NCBI RefSeq assembly: GCF_001297705.1 | Contig: NZ_LIRF01000003.1 | Span: 62,001 to 126,000 of the forward strand | Source of the DNA: Chryseobacterium sp. ERMR1:04 | Lineage (GTDB): Bacteria > Bacteroidota > Bacteroidia > Flavobacteriales > Weeksellaceae | Reading direction: 5' to 3' | DNA length: 64,000 bases | Part shown: piece by piece, positions 17,259-26,234 of the stretch | Layout: each line of letters starts with the position of its first letter | Numbering within the stretch: position 1 is the first letter of the stretch | Notes under the pieces: generated by a model | The model's database searches: none | The model's input: the letters and a program-made list of their open reading frames with translations, nothing else | Told to the model about the DNA's origin: nothing | Program-made: the position numbers and the translations under genes

Positions 17259-18107
17259 ATGAGTAAAATTAAATTATCGGTGTGCAGTTTGGTGTTGAGT
17301 TTTTTTTCAGTAGGAGCGTATTCGCAAGTAGGCATCAATACAGCTTCTCCTAAAGCAACCTTGGATGTAGTGGGAAAACCAGATATAACAACCTCAGCAG
17401 ACGGCGTAATAGCTCCCCGAATGACCGGAGATCAGTTGAAAGCAAAGGATTTGGTATATCTTACCGCGCAGACCGGAGCTTTAGTCTATGTTACTCAGGC
17501 AGTAAGCTTGCCTTCTGTAAAAACAGCAAAAGTTGATAAAGCCGGATATTACATGTACAACGGAGAAACCTGGAAATTTGCTTTTGGAGGCGCCAATGAT
17601 GATATTGTGATTGGGGAATTGGTATATTATCACGGAAGCATTCCGGCAAGCACCTCGGGAGCCAATATTTTAGCGAGCACCTATCTTAATGATATTCCGG
17701 TGCTGGGAGGTATGGTAAGGCTTGATGCTCAGTTTGATGGCAATTCTTCAGGAAACGGAGCGGTCACTACTTTCAATCCGCGTCTTTATAACGTCAGTAA
17801 TTCAGATATTAAAATTTGGGTTTCGGAAATGTCTACACATACAGGAGATTCAGATAATGGAAATATCAAATTGTCACCAGGCGCGTACAGACAGTTTGAT
17901 GATGGGGTCTATTTATCACAAACTCATAATGAAACCGTAACTTTTGACATCACCATGCAAGAACCGGAACCGAGGTGGTATAGAGTATATTATGCATTCA
18001 GAGTGGATAATAAATCTACGACTGGAAGCAGCAATGCAACAACCTCAGACTCAAATACAGGAGATAATACAAGAGAACTCTTTTTATCGGTACAAAGACT
18101 GTATTAA
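17259..18107 (+). CDS. Secreted adhesin-like / tail-fibre-like protein
   Basis: A 282-residue exported protein with a signal peptide ending GAYSQ. The flavobacterial opener VGINTASPKATLDVVG follows and is widespread in surface beta-helix or fibre-like proteins. The middle includes GVIAPRMTGDQLKAKD and YYMYNGETWKFAFGG, and the C-terminal half is a beta-sandwich-like segment. There is no T9SS sorting domain. Function is probably structural or surface-related, inferred only from the N-terminal pattern shared with the gene at 20854. Confidence 0.75.
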   Translation: MSKIKLSVCSLVLSFFSVGAYSQVGINTASPKATLDVVGKPDITTSADGVIAPRMTGDQLKAKDLVYLTAQTGALVYVTQAVSLPSVKTAKVDKAGYYMYNGETWKFAFGGANDDIVIGELVYYHGSIPASTSGANILASTYLNDIPVLGGMVRLDAQFDGNSSGNGAVTTFNPRLYNVSNSDIKIWVSEMSTHTGDSDNGNIKLSPGAYRQFDDGVYLSQTHNETVTFDITMQEPEPRWYRVYYAFRVDNKSTTGSSNATTSDSNTGDNTRELFLSVQRLY

Positions 18108-18170
18108 TAGGTGATCGGGTTCATGAAATCTAGAGAGTAAGAAGGTTCTACGCTTCCTGTGATATCTTAC

Positions 18171-18503
18171 TCAATCGTTAATAATAGATAAAAGCCTTTC
18201 CAAATATTCATTTTCTTTGAAAACCTTATTGTAAGACTGTCTTACATAGGCAGGGGAGAGCTGGTAATTTTCTGGTTTTGAGTGAAGGTCTTCATTTTCA
18301 ATATATTGATTAAGGTGAAGCGTATAATCTTTAATGTATTTACTAATCACCTTTCTCTTTATTTTACATATCGTATTGTTCTTTATTTTTTGTAAAGAGT
18401 TTAAAATAAATGATTTGTCTCCGTGGAAATTGATGACGTTGGCTGCAAACGAAAGATTATGCGTATCCTGCAATACAGAATGTTGTTCATTTTCAAAAAT
18501 CAT
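18171..18503 (-). CDS. Small hypothetical protein
   Basis: A 110-residue, helix-rich, Lys/Asn/Glu-rich protein with balanced composition and no overlap with a better candidate. There is no recognisable domain. It is convergent with the adhesin-like gene. It could be a real small gene or a chance frame in AT-rich DNA. Confidence 0.45.
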   Translation of the reverse strand: MIFENEQHSVLQDTHNLSFAANVINFHGDKSFILNSLQKIKNNTICKIKRKVISKYIKDYTLHLNQYIENEDLHSKPENYQLSPAYVRQSYNKVFKENEYLERLLSIIND

Positions 18504-19371
18504 AATCGGTAAAAGTTTTTTAATAAGTAAGAAATTTTTTAAAACACAGGGACTGCAATATCAGATGATCATCAGACGGGTATTGAAAATTGCTTTTCAA
18601 TGATCAGCATACGTTTTTTTCGTAATGAAATAAAGCTTGATGATTTCATGATATTAATATTTATTTAATGCTAAAAAATAAAGGATGAATTTACTTTTTG
18701 TATAAAATATTTCACTTCAAAAACCTAACCAAAATATCTTCCTTTTCTCAAATGTATCGAATTATTGTAATAAAAACCCTTATTAATGTAGTATTTCTTT
18801 TAAAACCTAGTTATTATTGATGTTTTGTGGTACCTGATAGATTATTTTTGATAAAACGGTTTATCCTTAATCATATATGGAGTCTAATTGTAAGAAACAA
18901 AAAAATAGCACTTATATTTCTAGGCTAATGCACAATGATTTTAACCAAAATATTATACTTTCTGCTATAATTAAAGACACACACGTTGTGATTGACTTCA
19001 TCGAATCTTCGATTTCTGTAAGAATCTCAGCAAAGATTTACAAAATAATTTCTACAAAATGAACGTAGATTCCACGCCGCTCTGAAAGACAGATAGAATG
19101 GATATGGTAAACGAATAATCTTCGCTGAGTGAAAATAGAAGGTTTGACGTAATCAAACGCCCTTGCGAACTTAAAAATCAACGGAATTAGGGTTGAAAAA
19201 CTTTGCGGTCTTCGCGTTAAAAAAAGAATATCAAAACCAGAAAACCGTAACCTATTGTTCAATTAAATCTTACAAAAAAAAACACTTAATAGATTGCTAG
19301 TGATGATGTTGATAAGAAAGATGATTTCATTATTGGTATCCATTTTGATACGTAGAGCTAAACACACACAA
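18504..19371. other. Gene-poor region with degenerate intergenic repeat
   Basis: No convincing gene. A 61-codon frame at 18877-19062 has no supporting feature. Bases about 19025-19230 resemble the GCAAAG-rich intergenic elements at 41124 and 46596, ending in CTTTGCGGTCTTCGCGTTAAAAAA. Confidence 0.4.
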
Positions 19372-19581
19372 ATGAAAAAAGAAAATTTCTCCCATTTATT
19401 GGGTAAAACACGTAATGAAATCAAGAAAGAAATGGGGGATAGGTTTAATTATTTTAATAATAGAACCTGGACCTATGAAGTAGGAACAGCTTGGTTGAGA
19501 AGAAAAATAGTGTTGTCGCTTATTTTTGAAGACGAAAATGTTGCAGAAATAAAATTAGACAAAATTTTTGGCAGGTGCTAA
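19372..19581 (+). CDS. Small conserved hypothetical protein
   Basis: A 69-residue protein starting MKKENFSHLLGKTRNEIKKE. The pattern of a LLGKTRxE helix, then GDxFNYF, WTYEV and a beta hairpin RRKIVLSLIFEDENV, resembles a small Bacteroidetes family of unknown function. Upstream in-frame starts (from 19294) would add a hydrophobic, low-complexity extension and seem less likely. It precedes the LysR gene by about 60 bp on the same strand. Confidence 0.55.
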   Translation: MKKENFSHLLGKTRNEIKKEMGDRFNYFNNRTWTYEVGTAWLRRKIVLSLIFEDENVAEIKLDKIFGRC

Positions 19582-19617
19582 GGTTTCTAAATTTGTAAAA
19601 TAGTATCTTTCGGGGTA

Positions 19618-19637
19618 ATTCATCGTTTAAACCGATT
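19618..19637. repeat. 20-bp direct repeat, right copy
   Basis: Exact second copy of ATTCATCGTTTAAACCGATT, ending 7 bp before the LysR ATG. The core GTTTAAAC is a perfect palindrome, so it could also be an operator. Confidence 0.7.
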
Positions 19638-19644
19638 GACAAAA

Positions 19645-20514
19645 ATGGAACTCAGACAAATTCGATATTTCCTTAAAGCCAAAGAACTTCTTAATTTTAC
19701 AGAAGCTGCTGGTCATTTATACATAAGTCAAAGTACGCTTTCACAGCAAATCAAACAGCTTGAAGATGAATTGGGTATTCCTTTATTTAATAGGATAGGA
19801 AAGCGCATTGTGCTCACAGAAGCCGGTGCGGTTTTTTCAGAATATGCAGAAAAAAGCCTCCTTAAATCACAGGAAGGCTTTTTGGCTTTACGGGATTTGA
19901 AAGAATTAAAAAAAGGGGAGCTTACAATAGGAGTGACATACGGAATGCGTTCTACTTTAATAGAAGCGCTCATTCGGTTTTCTAAACAATATCCGGGAGT
20001 GAGGGTAAATATCGTTTTCGGAACTACTTCTGAGCTGATTGAAAAGCTGAGCCATCTGGAAATTGATTTTGCACTGACTTTTGCTACAGGAGCCCAGCAA
20101 AAGATTTTTAATTACATCCCTCTCTTTACTTCTCCAATGACATTGGTAGCTTCAAAAAAATCTGATTTTAAGGATAAAGAAAGCATTACGTTAAAAGAAA
20201 TCACAGAATTACCCTTAGCGTTGCCTACAAAAGGGTATAGCACCACTAAATTTGTTACTGAAGCTTTTGAAAGCAATAATTTATCGCCTCAAATTCTCAT
20301 AGAAATAAATGATATTCCCACTTTGCTTGAGCTTACCAAAAGTGGAAATTGGTTTACCATTTTAGCACAAACAACAGTCACCGAAAAAGATGATTTGCTT
20401 ACCATCCCGATCAAAGGGAAGAATATGATCCGCACCGCGATGTTGATTTCTTTAAAAGATGCGTATGAAAAAAAAGCAATGACTGTTTTTTATTCCTATT
20501 TAAATGTAAAATAG
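19645..20514 (+). CDS. LysR-family transcriptional regulator
   Basis: A 289-residue LysR regulator. The winged HTH occupies residues 1-60 (ELRQIRYFLKAKELLNFTEAA, then ISQSTLSQQIKQLEDELG), followed by the linker helix and a periplasmic-binding-protein-like effector domain (about 88-289) beginning GELTIGVTYGM. The effector domain resembles the CynR/BenM-like group. The ATG at 19645 is preferred over TTG at 19636, which lies inside the 20-bp repeat. It may control the MFS exporter at 14468, from which it is divergent across the repeat-bounded segment. Confidence 0.88.
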   Translation: MELRQIRYFLKAKELLNFTEAAGHLYISQSTLSQQIKQLEDELGIPLFNRIGKRIVLTEAGAVFSEYAEKSLLKSQEGFLALRDLKELKKGELTIGVTYGMRSTLIEALIRFSKQYPGVRVNIVFGTTSELIEKLSHLEIDFALTFATGAQQKIFNYIPLFTSPMTLVASKKSDFKDKESITLKEITELPLALPTKGYSTTKFVTEAFESNNLSPQILIEINDIPTLLELTKSGNWFTILAQTTVTEKDDLLTIPIKGKNMIRTAMLISLKDAYEKKAMTVFYSYLNVK

Positions 20515-20853
20515 AACCATCACACCGAAATTATCTTATTTCTTACTATTTTTTTTGTTTCTATAACTCTACTTATTCATGGTACAAAAGTTTTCATGTA
20601 AATGTTAAAATTTTCATAAATGATTTTGTCTATAATAATTAATGTTTTTATCATTATAATAAGTGGTTAGCGTACTATAAATAGGAATCATGATAGTGGA
20701 GTTATTTTTAGTTAATTATTGTATTTTCGCTAAATTTAAGTCATTATAAATAAATAATTAACTAATTTTAATAATAATTTGACGCTTTTTTGTTGATTTT
20801 ATAATTTATATGTTGTAGATTCACACAATAAATACTAATAATCAATTAGAAAT
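20515..20853. other. AT-rich intergenic leader
   Basis: No gene seen. TATTTTCG near 20721 is a weak -7-like box for the downstream secreted-protein gene. Confidence 0.3.
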
Positions 20854-22112
20854 ATGAAAAAATTATATTATCTATTGTAATGGCTATTTCGGCTTTTGCA
20901 ATAAATGCTAACGCGCAAGTTGGGATTCAAACATCCAATCCGCAAGGCGTTTTTAATATAGATGCTGCCAGAGATAACCCGGCAACAGGAGTTCCTACAG
21001 GAGCTCAACAAGCCAATGATATTGCGGTAACAGCTACAGGAAGCATGGGAGTTGGGACGACTGCCCCTGCTGCGAAAGTTGATATTGTGGGAACTACTTT
21101 TGGGATTAAAAATTCCTCAGCAAGTGGAAGTTGGGATAATTTATGGTTTAATGTTACTCCAAGTATCCCATCTATCAATGCTTCCGGAGCGGAATCGGGA
21201 TTGCAATTTAATGTAGGATCAAATTCTGTAGGTACCTATGGTGATGGTCAAACGTTAACAACAGTGGCTACCATGCTATCTACCGGAAATATGGGAGTGG
21301 GAACTACAAACCCACTTACAAAGTTTCATGTAGAAGGAGCAGAAGTTAGGCTTACTAATGCTGCTTCCAGATGGGGACTTGACCCTGAAGGAACATCACC
21401 TACTTCCCAATTCAGTATTATTGACCGTACCAATAGTGTTCGTCGTTTAGTATTGCTTGAAAACGGAAATGCCTTTATGGGGGGAGCACTTGGTACTAAT
21501 GGAGGAAATGCAACCATAAGCAGTGTTGGAGGAAGTGTAGGAATTGGTAATAATGGATCTCCAACCAATACGTTGGACGTAAACGGTACAACAAGAGTGA
21601 GAACAATGACTCAGGTTGCCGGATCTAATGCAGTAACACCTGTATATTCTGATGCTAATGGTGTGTTGTCAAAGGCTTCTGTTTCATTGACTTATGGTTC
21701 TGTTATTTCAAATACGGTTTCAGTAGCAAGTGGTGCTACCAATACATTTATTACGGCCGGTATGGTTGATAATGCTATATATAAAGCAGTTGTTACATCG
21801 GGTGATGCTTGCGGCTATGCTATTGTAGCAGAATATTATGTTTTTAATATTGCTGCTAATAGTAATTTTTCCATTAGAGGAATAAGTGGGCTTATAAGCA
21901 ATAGCACTAATAATACTAAGGGACCTACTTTTAATGAAATCGACAAGAATACAACAGCTACGTCATGGACTGGTAAACCTACTTGTGCAGACACAGGAAA
22001 TTCAACGGCTTTAAATTTCACCTTGATAATGCCTTCTGGTAGTCAAATAAATGTTAAAAATGATGGTAATATTACCAGATCATATACAATAGTTCTTACA
22101 AGGCTTACTTAA
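20854..22112 (+). CDS. Secreted adhesin-like protein, signal peptide frame-shifted in an A-run
   Basis: From 20880 the frame encodes the end of a signal peptide (AISAFAINANAQ) and a 390-residue surface protein opening VGIQTSNPQGVFNID. It has repeated GxMGVGTTxPxxK motifs typical of flavobacterial fibre-like proteins. The expected start MKKIILSIVMAISAF is recovered if the A6 run at 20857-20862 had seven A. As written the ATG at 20854 stops after eight codons, so the N-terminus is either a sequencing slip or a real inactivation. There is no T9SS domain, and the C-terminus is beta-rich. Related in its opening to the gene at 17259. Confidence 0.7.
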
Positions 22113-22124
22113 AAATAAAATTTT

Positions 22125-22145
22125 ATTATTACCCCTCATAATAAT
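22125..22145 (+). other. Small hairpin with CCCCTCA loop
   Basis: ATTATTA/TAATAAT stem with loop CCCCTCA, just after the adhesin-like gene. Paired with the longer hairpin at 22215. Confidence 0.4.
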
Positions 22146-22214
22146 GAACTTCAAAAATTGACAATTTTAATATTCTTGTCATCAATTATAAACACACCTA
22201 TTAAAAAAATAGAA

Positions 22215-22241
22215 TTACTTATTATCCCTCATAATAAGTAA
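22215..22241 (+). other. Perfect 11-bp hairpin with CCCTC loop
   Basis: TTACTTATTAT/ATAATAAGTAA, loop CCCTC. It repeats the ATTATnCCCTCATAAT core of the hairpin at 22125. Confidence 0.5.
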
Positions 22242-22280
22242 GGACAATATTTTTACTCTTAGATTCTAAACACACAAATC

Positions 22281-22308
22281 AAGCCGGATCGTCGATATCC
22301 GGCTTTTT
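22281..22308 (+). terminator. Rho-independent terminator
   Basis: AAGCCGGAT/ATCCGGCTT stem, short loop, TTTTT. It ends the transcript of the adhesin-like gene and faces the minus-strand DUF1349 gene. Confidence 0.75.
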
Positions 22309-22390
22309 CATGAAAAATATAAAACAAAAAACCTCCCAAAAAATGAGAGGTTAAATAAAAATTGACTGTATATTGAATTTAATTCAATCG

Positions 22391-23038
22391 TTATTTGTGG
22401 TTTTCAAGCCATTGTAGGCGTCGCTCATCGGGAAGGTGTTTCACTTTGAAATTTTCAAAAGTGGCATTGAAGCCATTTCCGTCCGGGCAAGCAGCCATTA
22501 AACCAACCATAACAGGAACATTATCCTGTAAATGTGCATTGCGCATCATGATATAGTTTTTATCATCAAATGAATAAAAGATTTCTACTGCATCAAGCCT
22601 TCTTACCGCTTTTATCCATACAGAAGGAGGGGTTTTGTCTAAAGTGATTACGCTCCAGTCACTTGTTGTATGGGTAACAACCGTGCTTAGGTTATATTTA
22701 CCATCCACAAATTCAACACCTGCTTTGATATAGTGATCTTTATCTATTCTCAACATCAGTCCCATTTGGTCAAATCTCGCTTTGTAGTTTCCTGTGATTT
22801 TTACTTTCGCTTCAAATTCTCCACCATAAGTCGTATAATAAAAAGGAGCGTCGTCTACAGTGAAGCCATAGTGTGAAATTCTCCAGTAATCACTTTGTGG
22901 CGTGACAACCATTGATAAAGTATTGTTTTTAATTTCCCATTTTTCAGGTTCATTGAACCAGGTCATCTTTTCTAAAGTCTGCGCAAAACTCTTCTGAACC
23001 AGCAGTAGCACGCAAAAACTTAAAATTATTCTCTTCAT
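22391..23038 (-). CDS. Exported DUF1349 (concanavalin-like) protein
   Basis: A 215-residue protein with a signal peptide (MKRIILSFCVLLLVQKSFAQ) and a single DUF1349 domain, a lectin/glucanase-like beta sandwich. Typical segments are DYWRISHYGF, GEFEAKVKITGNYKARFDQMGLMLR, KAGVEF, SDWSV and a C-terminal GLMAACPDGNGFNATFENFKV. Members are carbohydrate-active or binding proteins of uncertain specificity. A minus-strand -7 box TACTTTTG (23083-23090) lies upstream. It is divergent from the LuxR-type regulator at 23133, a possible controller. Confidence 0.85.
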   Translation of the reverse strand: MKRIILSFCVLLLVQKSFAQTLEKMTWFNEPEKWEIKNNTLSMVVTPQSDYWRISHYGFTVDDAPFYYTTYGGEFEAKVKITGNYKARFDQMGLMLRIDKDHYIKAGVEFVDGKYNLSTVVTHTTSDWSVITLDKTPPSVWIKAVRRLDAVEIFYSFDDKNYIMMRNAHLQDNVPVMVGLMAACPDGNGFNATFENFKVKHLPDERRLQWLENHK

Positions 23039-23082
23039 GATCTTTCTTTGTCAGTGTAACTGGATGTAAATTTTTAACTTAG

Positions 23083-23090
23083 CAAAAGTA
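23083..23090 (-). promoter_or_regulatory. -7 box of the DUF1349 gene
   Basis: On the minus strand this reads TACTTTTG, matching TAnnTTTG, 45 bp before the start codon. Confidence 0.35.
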
Positions 23091-23132
23091 AAAGTTTACC
23101 GTCTTATCATCAATGATTATAAATAACCATTT

Positions 23133-23882
23133 ATGGAAATTTTAGATACACTTAATAAAACACTGTTGAATAAAAATGGGAGTGATTGTCTGTTGGATAT
23201 TGCTGTTTATATACAGCAGGCTTCAATGTATGCTCAGATTGAAAACATCGTTTCGGTGTTGAGTGATATGCAGGGCAATAAAAGTTATGTCTTTACTTCC
23301 AAATCGGCATTAGAGCTAGGATTAAATTTCAAGGAAAATCCTACGGTGATAGATTCAATTTGGGAAGAAGAGATTTTGAAGAAAATACATCCTGACGATA
23401 AACTGAAAAAATACATCCATGAGTTGCGTTTTTTTAAACTAATGGACTCTTTTACACCTGAAGAACGCATCAATCACAATGTGGTATCCAGAATTCGGAT
23501 GAAGGATAAAAATGATGAGTACAGGTTTGTGCAGCATCGTATGTTTTACACCTATTCACCCTACAATAACAAGCTGAGATTTGCACTGTGCTTATACAGC
23601 ATTGCGCTGGATCAATCGGTCCTTTTACCATCAGATTTTTTAATTATAGATTCTTCCAAAGGAGAAGTGGTGGTGGAAGACAAATTAAACTATAAAAATA
23701 TCTTATCTCAAAGAGAATTGGAGGTGCTGAAATTTGTAGGCGAAGGTTTTACAAGTAAAGAAATTGCTGATTTTCTTTTCATCAGTGTGAACACCGTAAG
23801 CCGTCACCGTCAGAATATTTTAGAGAAATTAAATGTGAAGAATTCTATAAAAGCATTTAATGGTGGTTTTTCTGGATTATGA
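23133..23882 (+). CDS. LuxR-type helix-turn-helix regulator
   Basis: A 249-residue regulator with a C-terminal LuxR/GerE HTH of about residues 188-245: LSQRELEVLKFVGEGFTSKE, then IADFLFISVNTVSRHRQNIL. The N-terminal part (about 20-180) looks like a PAS-type sensor, as in other flavobacterial orphan LuxR proteins. There is no receiver-domain phospho-Asp pattern. It ends upstream of a strong terminator and is divergent from the DUF1349 gene. Confidence 0.85.
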   Translation: MEILDTLNKTLLNKNGSDCLLDIAVYIQQASMYAQIENIVSVLSDMQGNKSYVFTSKSALELGLNFKENPTVIDSIWEEEILKKIHPDDKLKKYIHELRFFKLMDSFTPEERINHNVVSRIRMKDKNDEYRFVQHRMFYTYSPYNNKLRFALCLYSIALDQSVLLPSDFLIIDSSKGEVVVEDKLNYKNILSQRELEVLKFVGEGFTSKEIADFLFISVNTVSRHRQNILEKLNVKNSIKAFNGGFSGL

Positions 23883-23977
23883 TGATTAATTTAATGTGAA
23901 TTTTGTAATACGTTGATTTATTTTTGTTAAATAATTATATATTGTTAAAAATAACAGAATATTTCATGAGAAAGTGA

Positions 23978-24007
23978 GATGATTACGGAGGTAGTCGTCT
24001 TTTTTTA
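23978..24007 (+). terminator. Rho-independent terminator
   Basis: GATGATTAC/GTAGTCGTC stem with two G-U pairs, GGAG loop and eight T. It lies about 95 bp after the LuxR-type gene. Confidence 0.7.
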
Positions 24008-24200
24008 TCCTGTTTTGTTGAATTATTTTTACATTTTCTATTAATTTAAAGTGAAATACACCCTCTTTTCAGGGGTTAAAATTGATGTTAAAACGTTGTG
24101 GTAGAAGTGAAATGCACTGATTTTCAAATTGTATGATTAAAATATTGTATGCATAGCAAAATTTAATAGGAAATTAAAAGTCTTCAAGGTGAAATAATCC

Positions 24201-24208
24201 TATATTTG
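24201..24208 (+). promoter_or_regulatory. -7 box that fixes the start of the oxoamine synthase
   Basis: TATATTTG lies 27 bp before the ATG at 24236. It overlaps the alternative upstream TTG codon at 24206, which therefore cannot be the start. Confidence 0.5.
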
Positions 24209-24235
24209 TTATTTAAACAGCTAACGAAATTAAGG

Positions 24236-25492
24236 ATGAAAATTAACTTTACAACAGCCACTTTTAGGGATTTTGAAAATATCCCAGATTACAACATCTC
24301 TCAAAGAGCAGAAATCTTTTACGAATTTCTAGAGTACATGAAATCGAACGGGCACATGAACTACAGATTGAAAAATACAACAGGAACCAATTCTCTGGTT
24401 CATGTAAATATTGCCAATAAAGATAGGGAATATGTCAGTTTTGTTTCTAGTGATTATTTAGGGTTTACACAGCATCCCAAAGTAAAGCAGGCAGCGATTG
24501 AAGGGATAGAAAAATACGGAACCGGAACCGGGGCTACACCGCTTATTGGTGGGTATTTTGACTATCATAATGACCTTGAGAAAAAAATATCTTCTTTTTT
24601 TGGAAGAAATGAAGAAGAAGCTGTCGTTTTTACGACCGGATATACCGCTAATAGTGCTACATTGCAATGTCTGATGCAGAAAGAGGATATTGCTATTTTA
24701 GACATGGCCGTACATGCAAGTGTGCATGAAGGATGTGCTTTCACCAATAAAAAAACGTTCCCTCACAACAATTTAGAGGCTTTGGAACACATTTTGAAGA
24801 CTTCTGAAAACCTTTATCGCACAAAACTCGTAGTTATAGATGGAGTATATTCACAGGACGGAGATGCTTCTCATGTAAAAGAGATTTATGCATTGGTAAA
24901 AAAGTATAACGCTTTCCTGATGGTGGATGACGTACATGGAGTAGGGATTCTTGGAGAAACAGGAAGAGGAACTTTAGAAGAAGCGAATTTATTAGACAAA
25001 GTAGATATTATTACCGGAACTTTTAGCAAGACCTTTGGTAATTTAGGAGGGTATGTTATTGCAGATAAAAAAATAGCTGCAATTTTAAGATTCCAATCTC
25101 GCCAACAAATTTTTTCTGCAACGGCACCGCCTTCTTCAGCAGGAATTCTTAAGGCGATTGATTTAATTGATGAAGAACCTATCTGGAGACAGAAACTTTG
25201 GGAGAATATCAATTACTTTAAAAAAGGATTGGATGATTTGGGACTGGATACAGGAATTACACGTTCTGCTATCGTTCCCGTAAAAATTGGAGACCCTTTT
25301 GTAACAGGAGACGTTGGAAGACTACTCATTGAACAGGGAATTTATACAAACCCTATTTTATACCCTGCTGTTGCCAGAAAAGATGCCCGCATCAGAATGA
25401 GTGTAATGGCAAGACATGAAAAAGAACATCTTGATAAAACGCTGAATGCGTTTGAAGATATCAACAAAAAATTGCATATTGCAAAAAAATAA
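24236..25492 (+). CDS. Alpha-oxoamine synthase, serine-palmitoyltransferase / cysteate acyltransferase type
   Basis: A 418-residue PLP enzyme of fold type I that condenses an amino acid with an acyl thioester and releases CO2. The PLP lysine is Lys265 in TGTFSKTFGNLGG. The cofactor-binding Asp/His lie in DDVHGVGILGETGRG, and the glycine-rich GTGTGATPLIGG and HASVHEG segments are in place. Length and lysine position match bacterial serine palmitoyltransferase. The same fold includes the cysteate fatty-acyl transferase of flavobacterial sulfonolipids, 2-amino-3-ketobutyrate CoA ligase and BioF. A lipid-base role is favoured by the long N-terminal extension. The substrate is unresolved. A TetR gene follows by 15 bp. 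Confidence 0.85.
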   Translation: MKINFTTATFRDFENIPDYNISQRAEIFYEFLEYMKSNGHMNYRLKNTTGTNSLVHVNIANKDREYVSFVSSDYLGFTQHPKVKQAAIEGIEKYGTGTGATPLIGGYFDYHNDLEKKISSFFGRNEEEAVVFTTGYTANSATLQCLMQKEDIAILDMAVHASVHEGCAFTNKKTFPHNNLEALEHILKTSENLYRTKLVVIDGVYSQDGDASHVKEIYALVKKYNAFLMVDDVHGVGILGETGRGTLEEANLLDKVDIITGTFSKTFGNLGGYVIADKKIAAILRFQSRQQIFSATAPPSSAGILKAIDLIDEEPIWRQKLWENINYFKKGLDDLGLDTGITRSAIVPVKIGDPFVTGDVGRLLIEQGIYTNPILYPAVARKDARIRMSVMARHEKEHLDKTLNAFEDINKKLHIAKK

Positions 25493-25507
25493 AATAATAC
25501 GAGTATT

Positions 25508-26137
25508 ATGCCCAGAAAAGTAGTGCAAGGCCCTATCAGGGACAAAGAAAAAACTAAACAAAAATTACTTGCCGCAGTTGGTAAAATTTTAAGAGTAAAA
25601 GGTTACTCAGGTTTAAAAGTAAGTAAGATTGCAGCTGTTGCTGGCTTCGACAAAAAACTTATTTATGAATATTTTGGAAGTACTGATAAATTAATTGACG
25701 AATATATCAAGTCTCAGGATTATTGGACGAAGTTTAATCAGACGGAGGAAGTAGATCTTTCCGACGGTGGTAAAGAGCTTTCTAAAACTGCAGTACTTAA
25801 CCAGTTTGAAAACCTGAAGAAGAACAAAGAACTTCAAAAGATTATTCTTTGGGAACTTTCAGAAAGTAAACCTATTCTTAGAAAATTAGTAGAACAGCGT
25901 GAAGAAGTAGGAGATGTGTTGTTTCAACATATTACCGATCCTCATTTTGGTGAGAATGCTACTAGATACCGAGCAATTATGGCTTTAATTATTTCTGGAG
26001 CTTACTACTTAAATCTTTATACAGGGTACAATGCCAACAAGTTTTGCGGTATTGATATGAAAACTGATGAAGGAAGAGCAGAGATCGAAAAAGCAATTGT
26101 TGAATTGATCGATTTTGCATACGAGGAAAAAAAATAA
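25508..26137 (+). CDS. TetR/AcrR-family transcriptional regulator
   Basis: A 209-residue TetR-type regulator. The N-terminal HTH (about residues 10-60) reads KILRVKGYSGLKVSKIAAVAG, then FDKKLIYEYFGSTDKLIDEYI. The C-terminal ligand-binding helices are unremarkable. It lies 15 bp after the oxoamine synthase on the same strand, so it is probably co-transcribed and may adjust lipid synthesis in response to an acyl ligand. That role is inference. Confidence 0.87.
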   Translation: MPRKVVQGPIRDKEKTKQKLLAAVGKILRVKGYSGLKVSKIAAVAGFDKKLIYEYFGSTDKLIDEYIKSQDYWTKFNQTEEVDLSDGGKELSKTAVLNQFENLKKNKELQKIILWELSESKPILRKLVEQREEVGDVLFQHITDPHFGENATRYRAIMALIISGAYYLNLYTGYNANKFCGIDMKTDEGRAEIEKAIVELIDFAYEEKK

Positions 26138-26222
26138 CTTATTAAAAATTTTCCATTTGTTAAAAACTAAGGTTGAGCAGAAATTTTGAAAATTTAAATT
26201 TTCAGATTAGAACTATATTTCT

Positions 26223-26230
26223 TATTTTTG
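26223..26230 (+). promoter_or_regulatory. -7 box almost abutting the dnaX start
   Basis: TATTTTTG ends 4 bp before the dnaX ATG. If used, the transcript would be nearly leaderless. Confidence 0.35.
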
Positions 26231-26234
26231 ACCA

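Noticed and set aside
18877..19062. 61-codon plus-strand frame
   Set aside because: No start context, promoter or family pattern; AT-rich chance frame.
19038..19262. Minus-strand 74-codon frame
   Set aside because: It coincides with a GCAAAG-type intergenic element and has no protein-like pattern.
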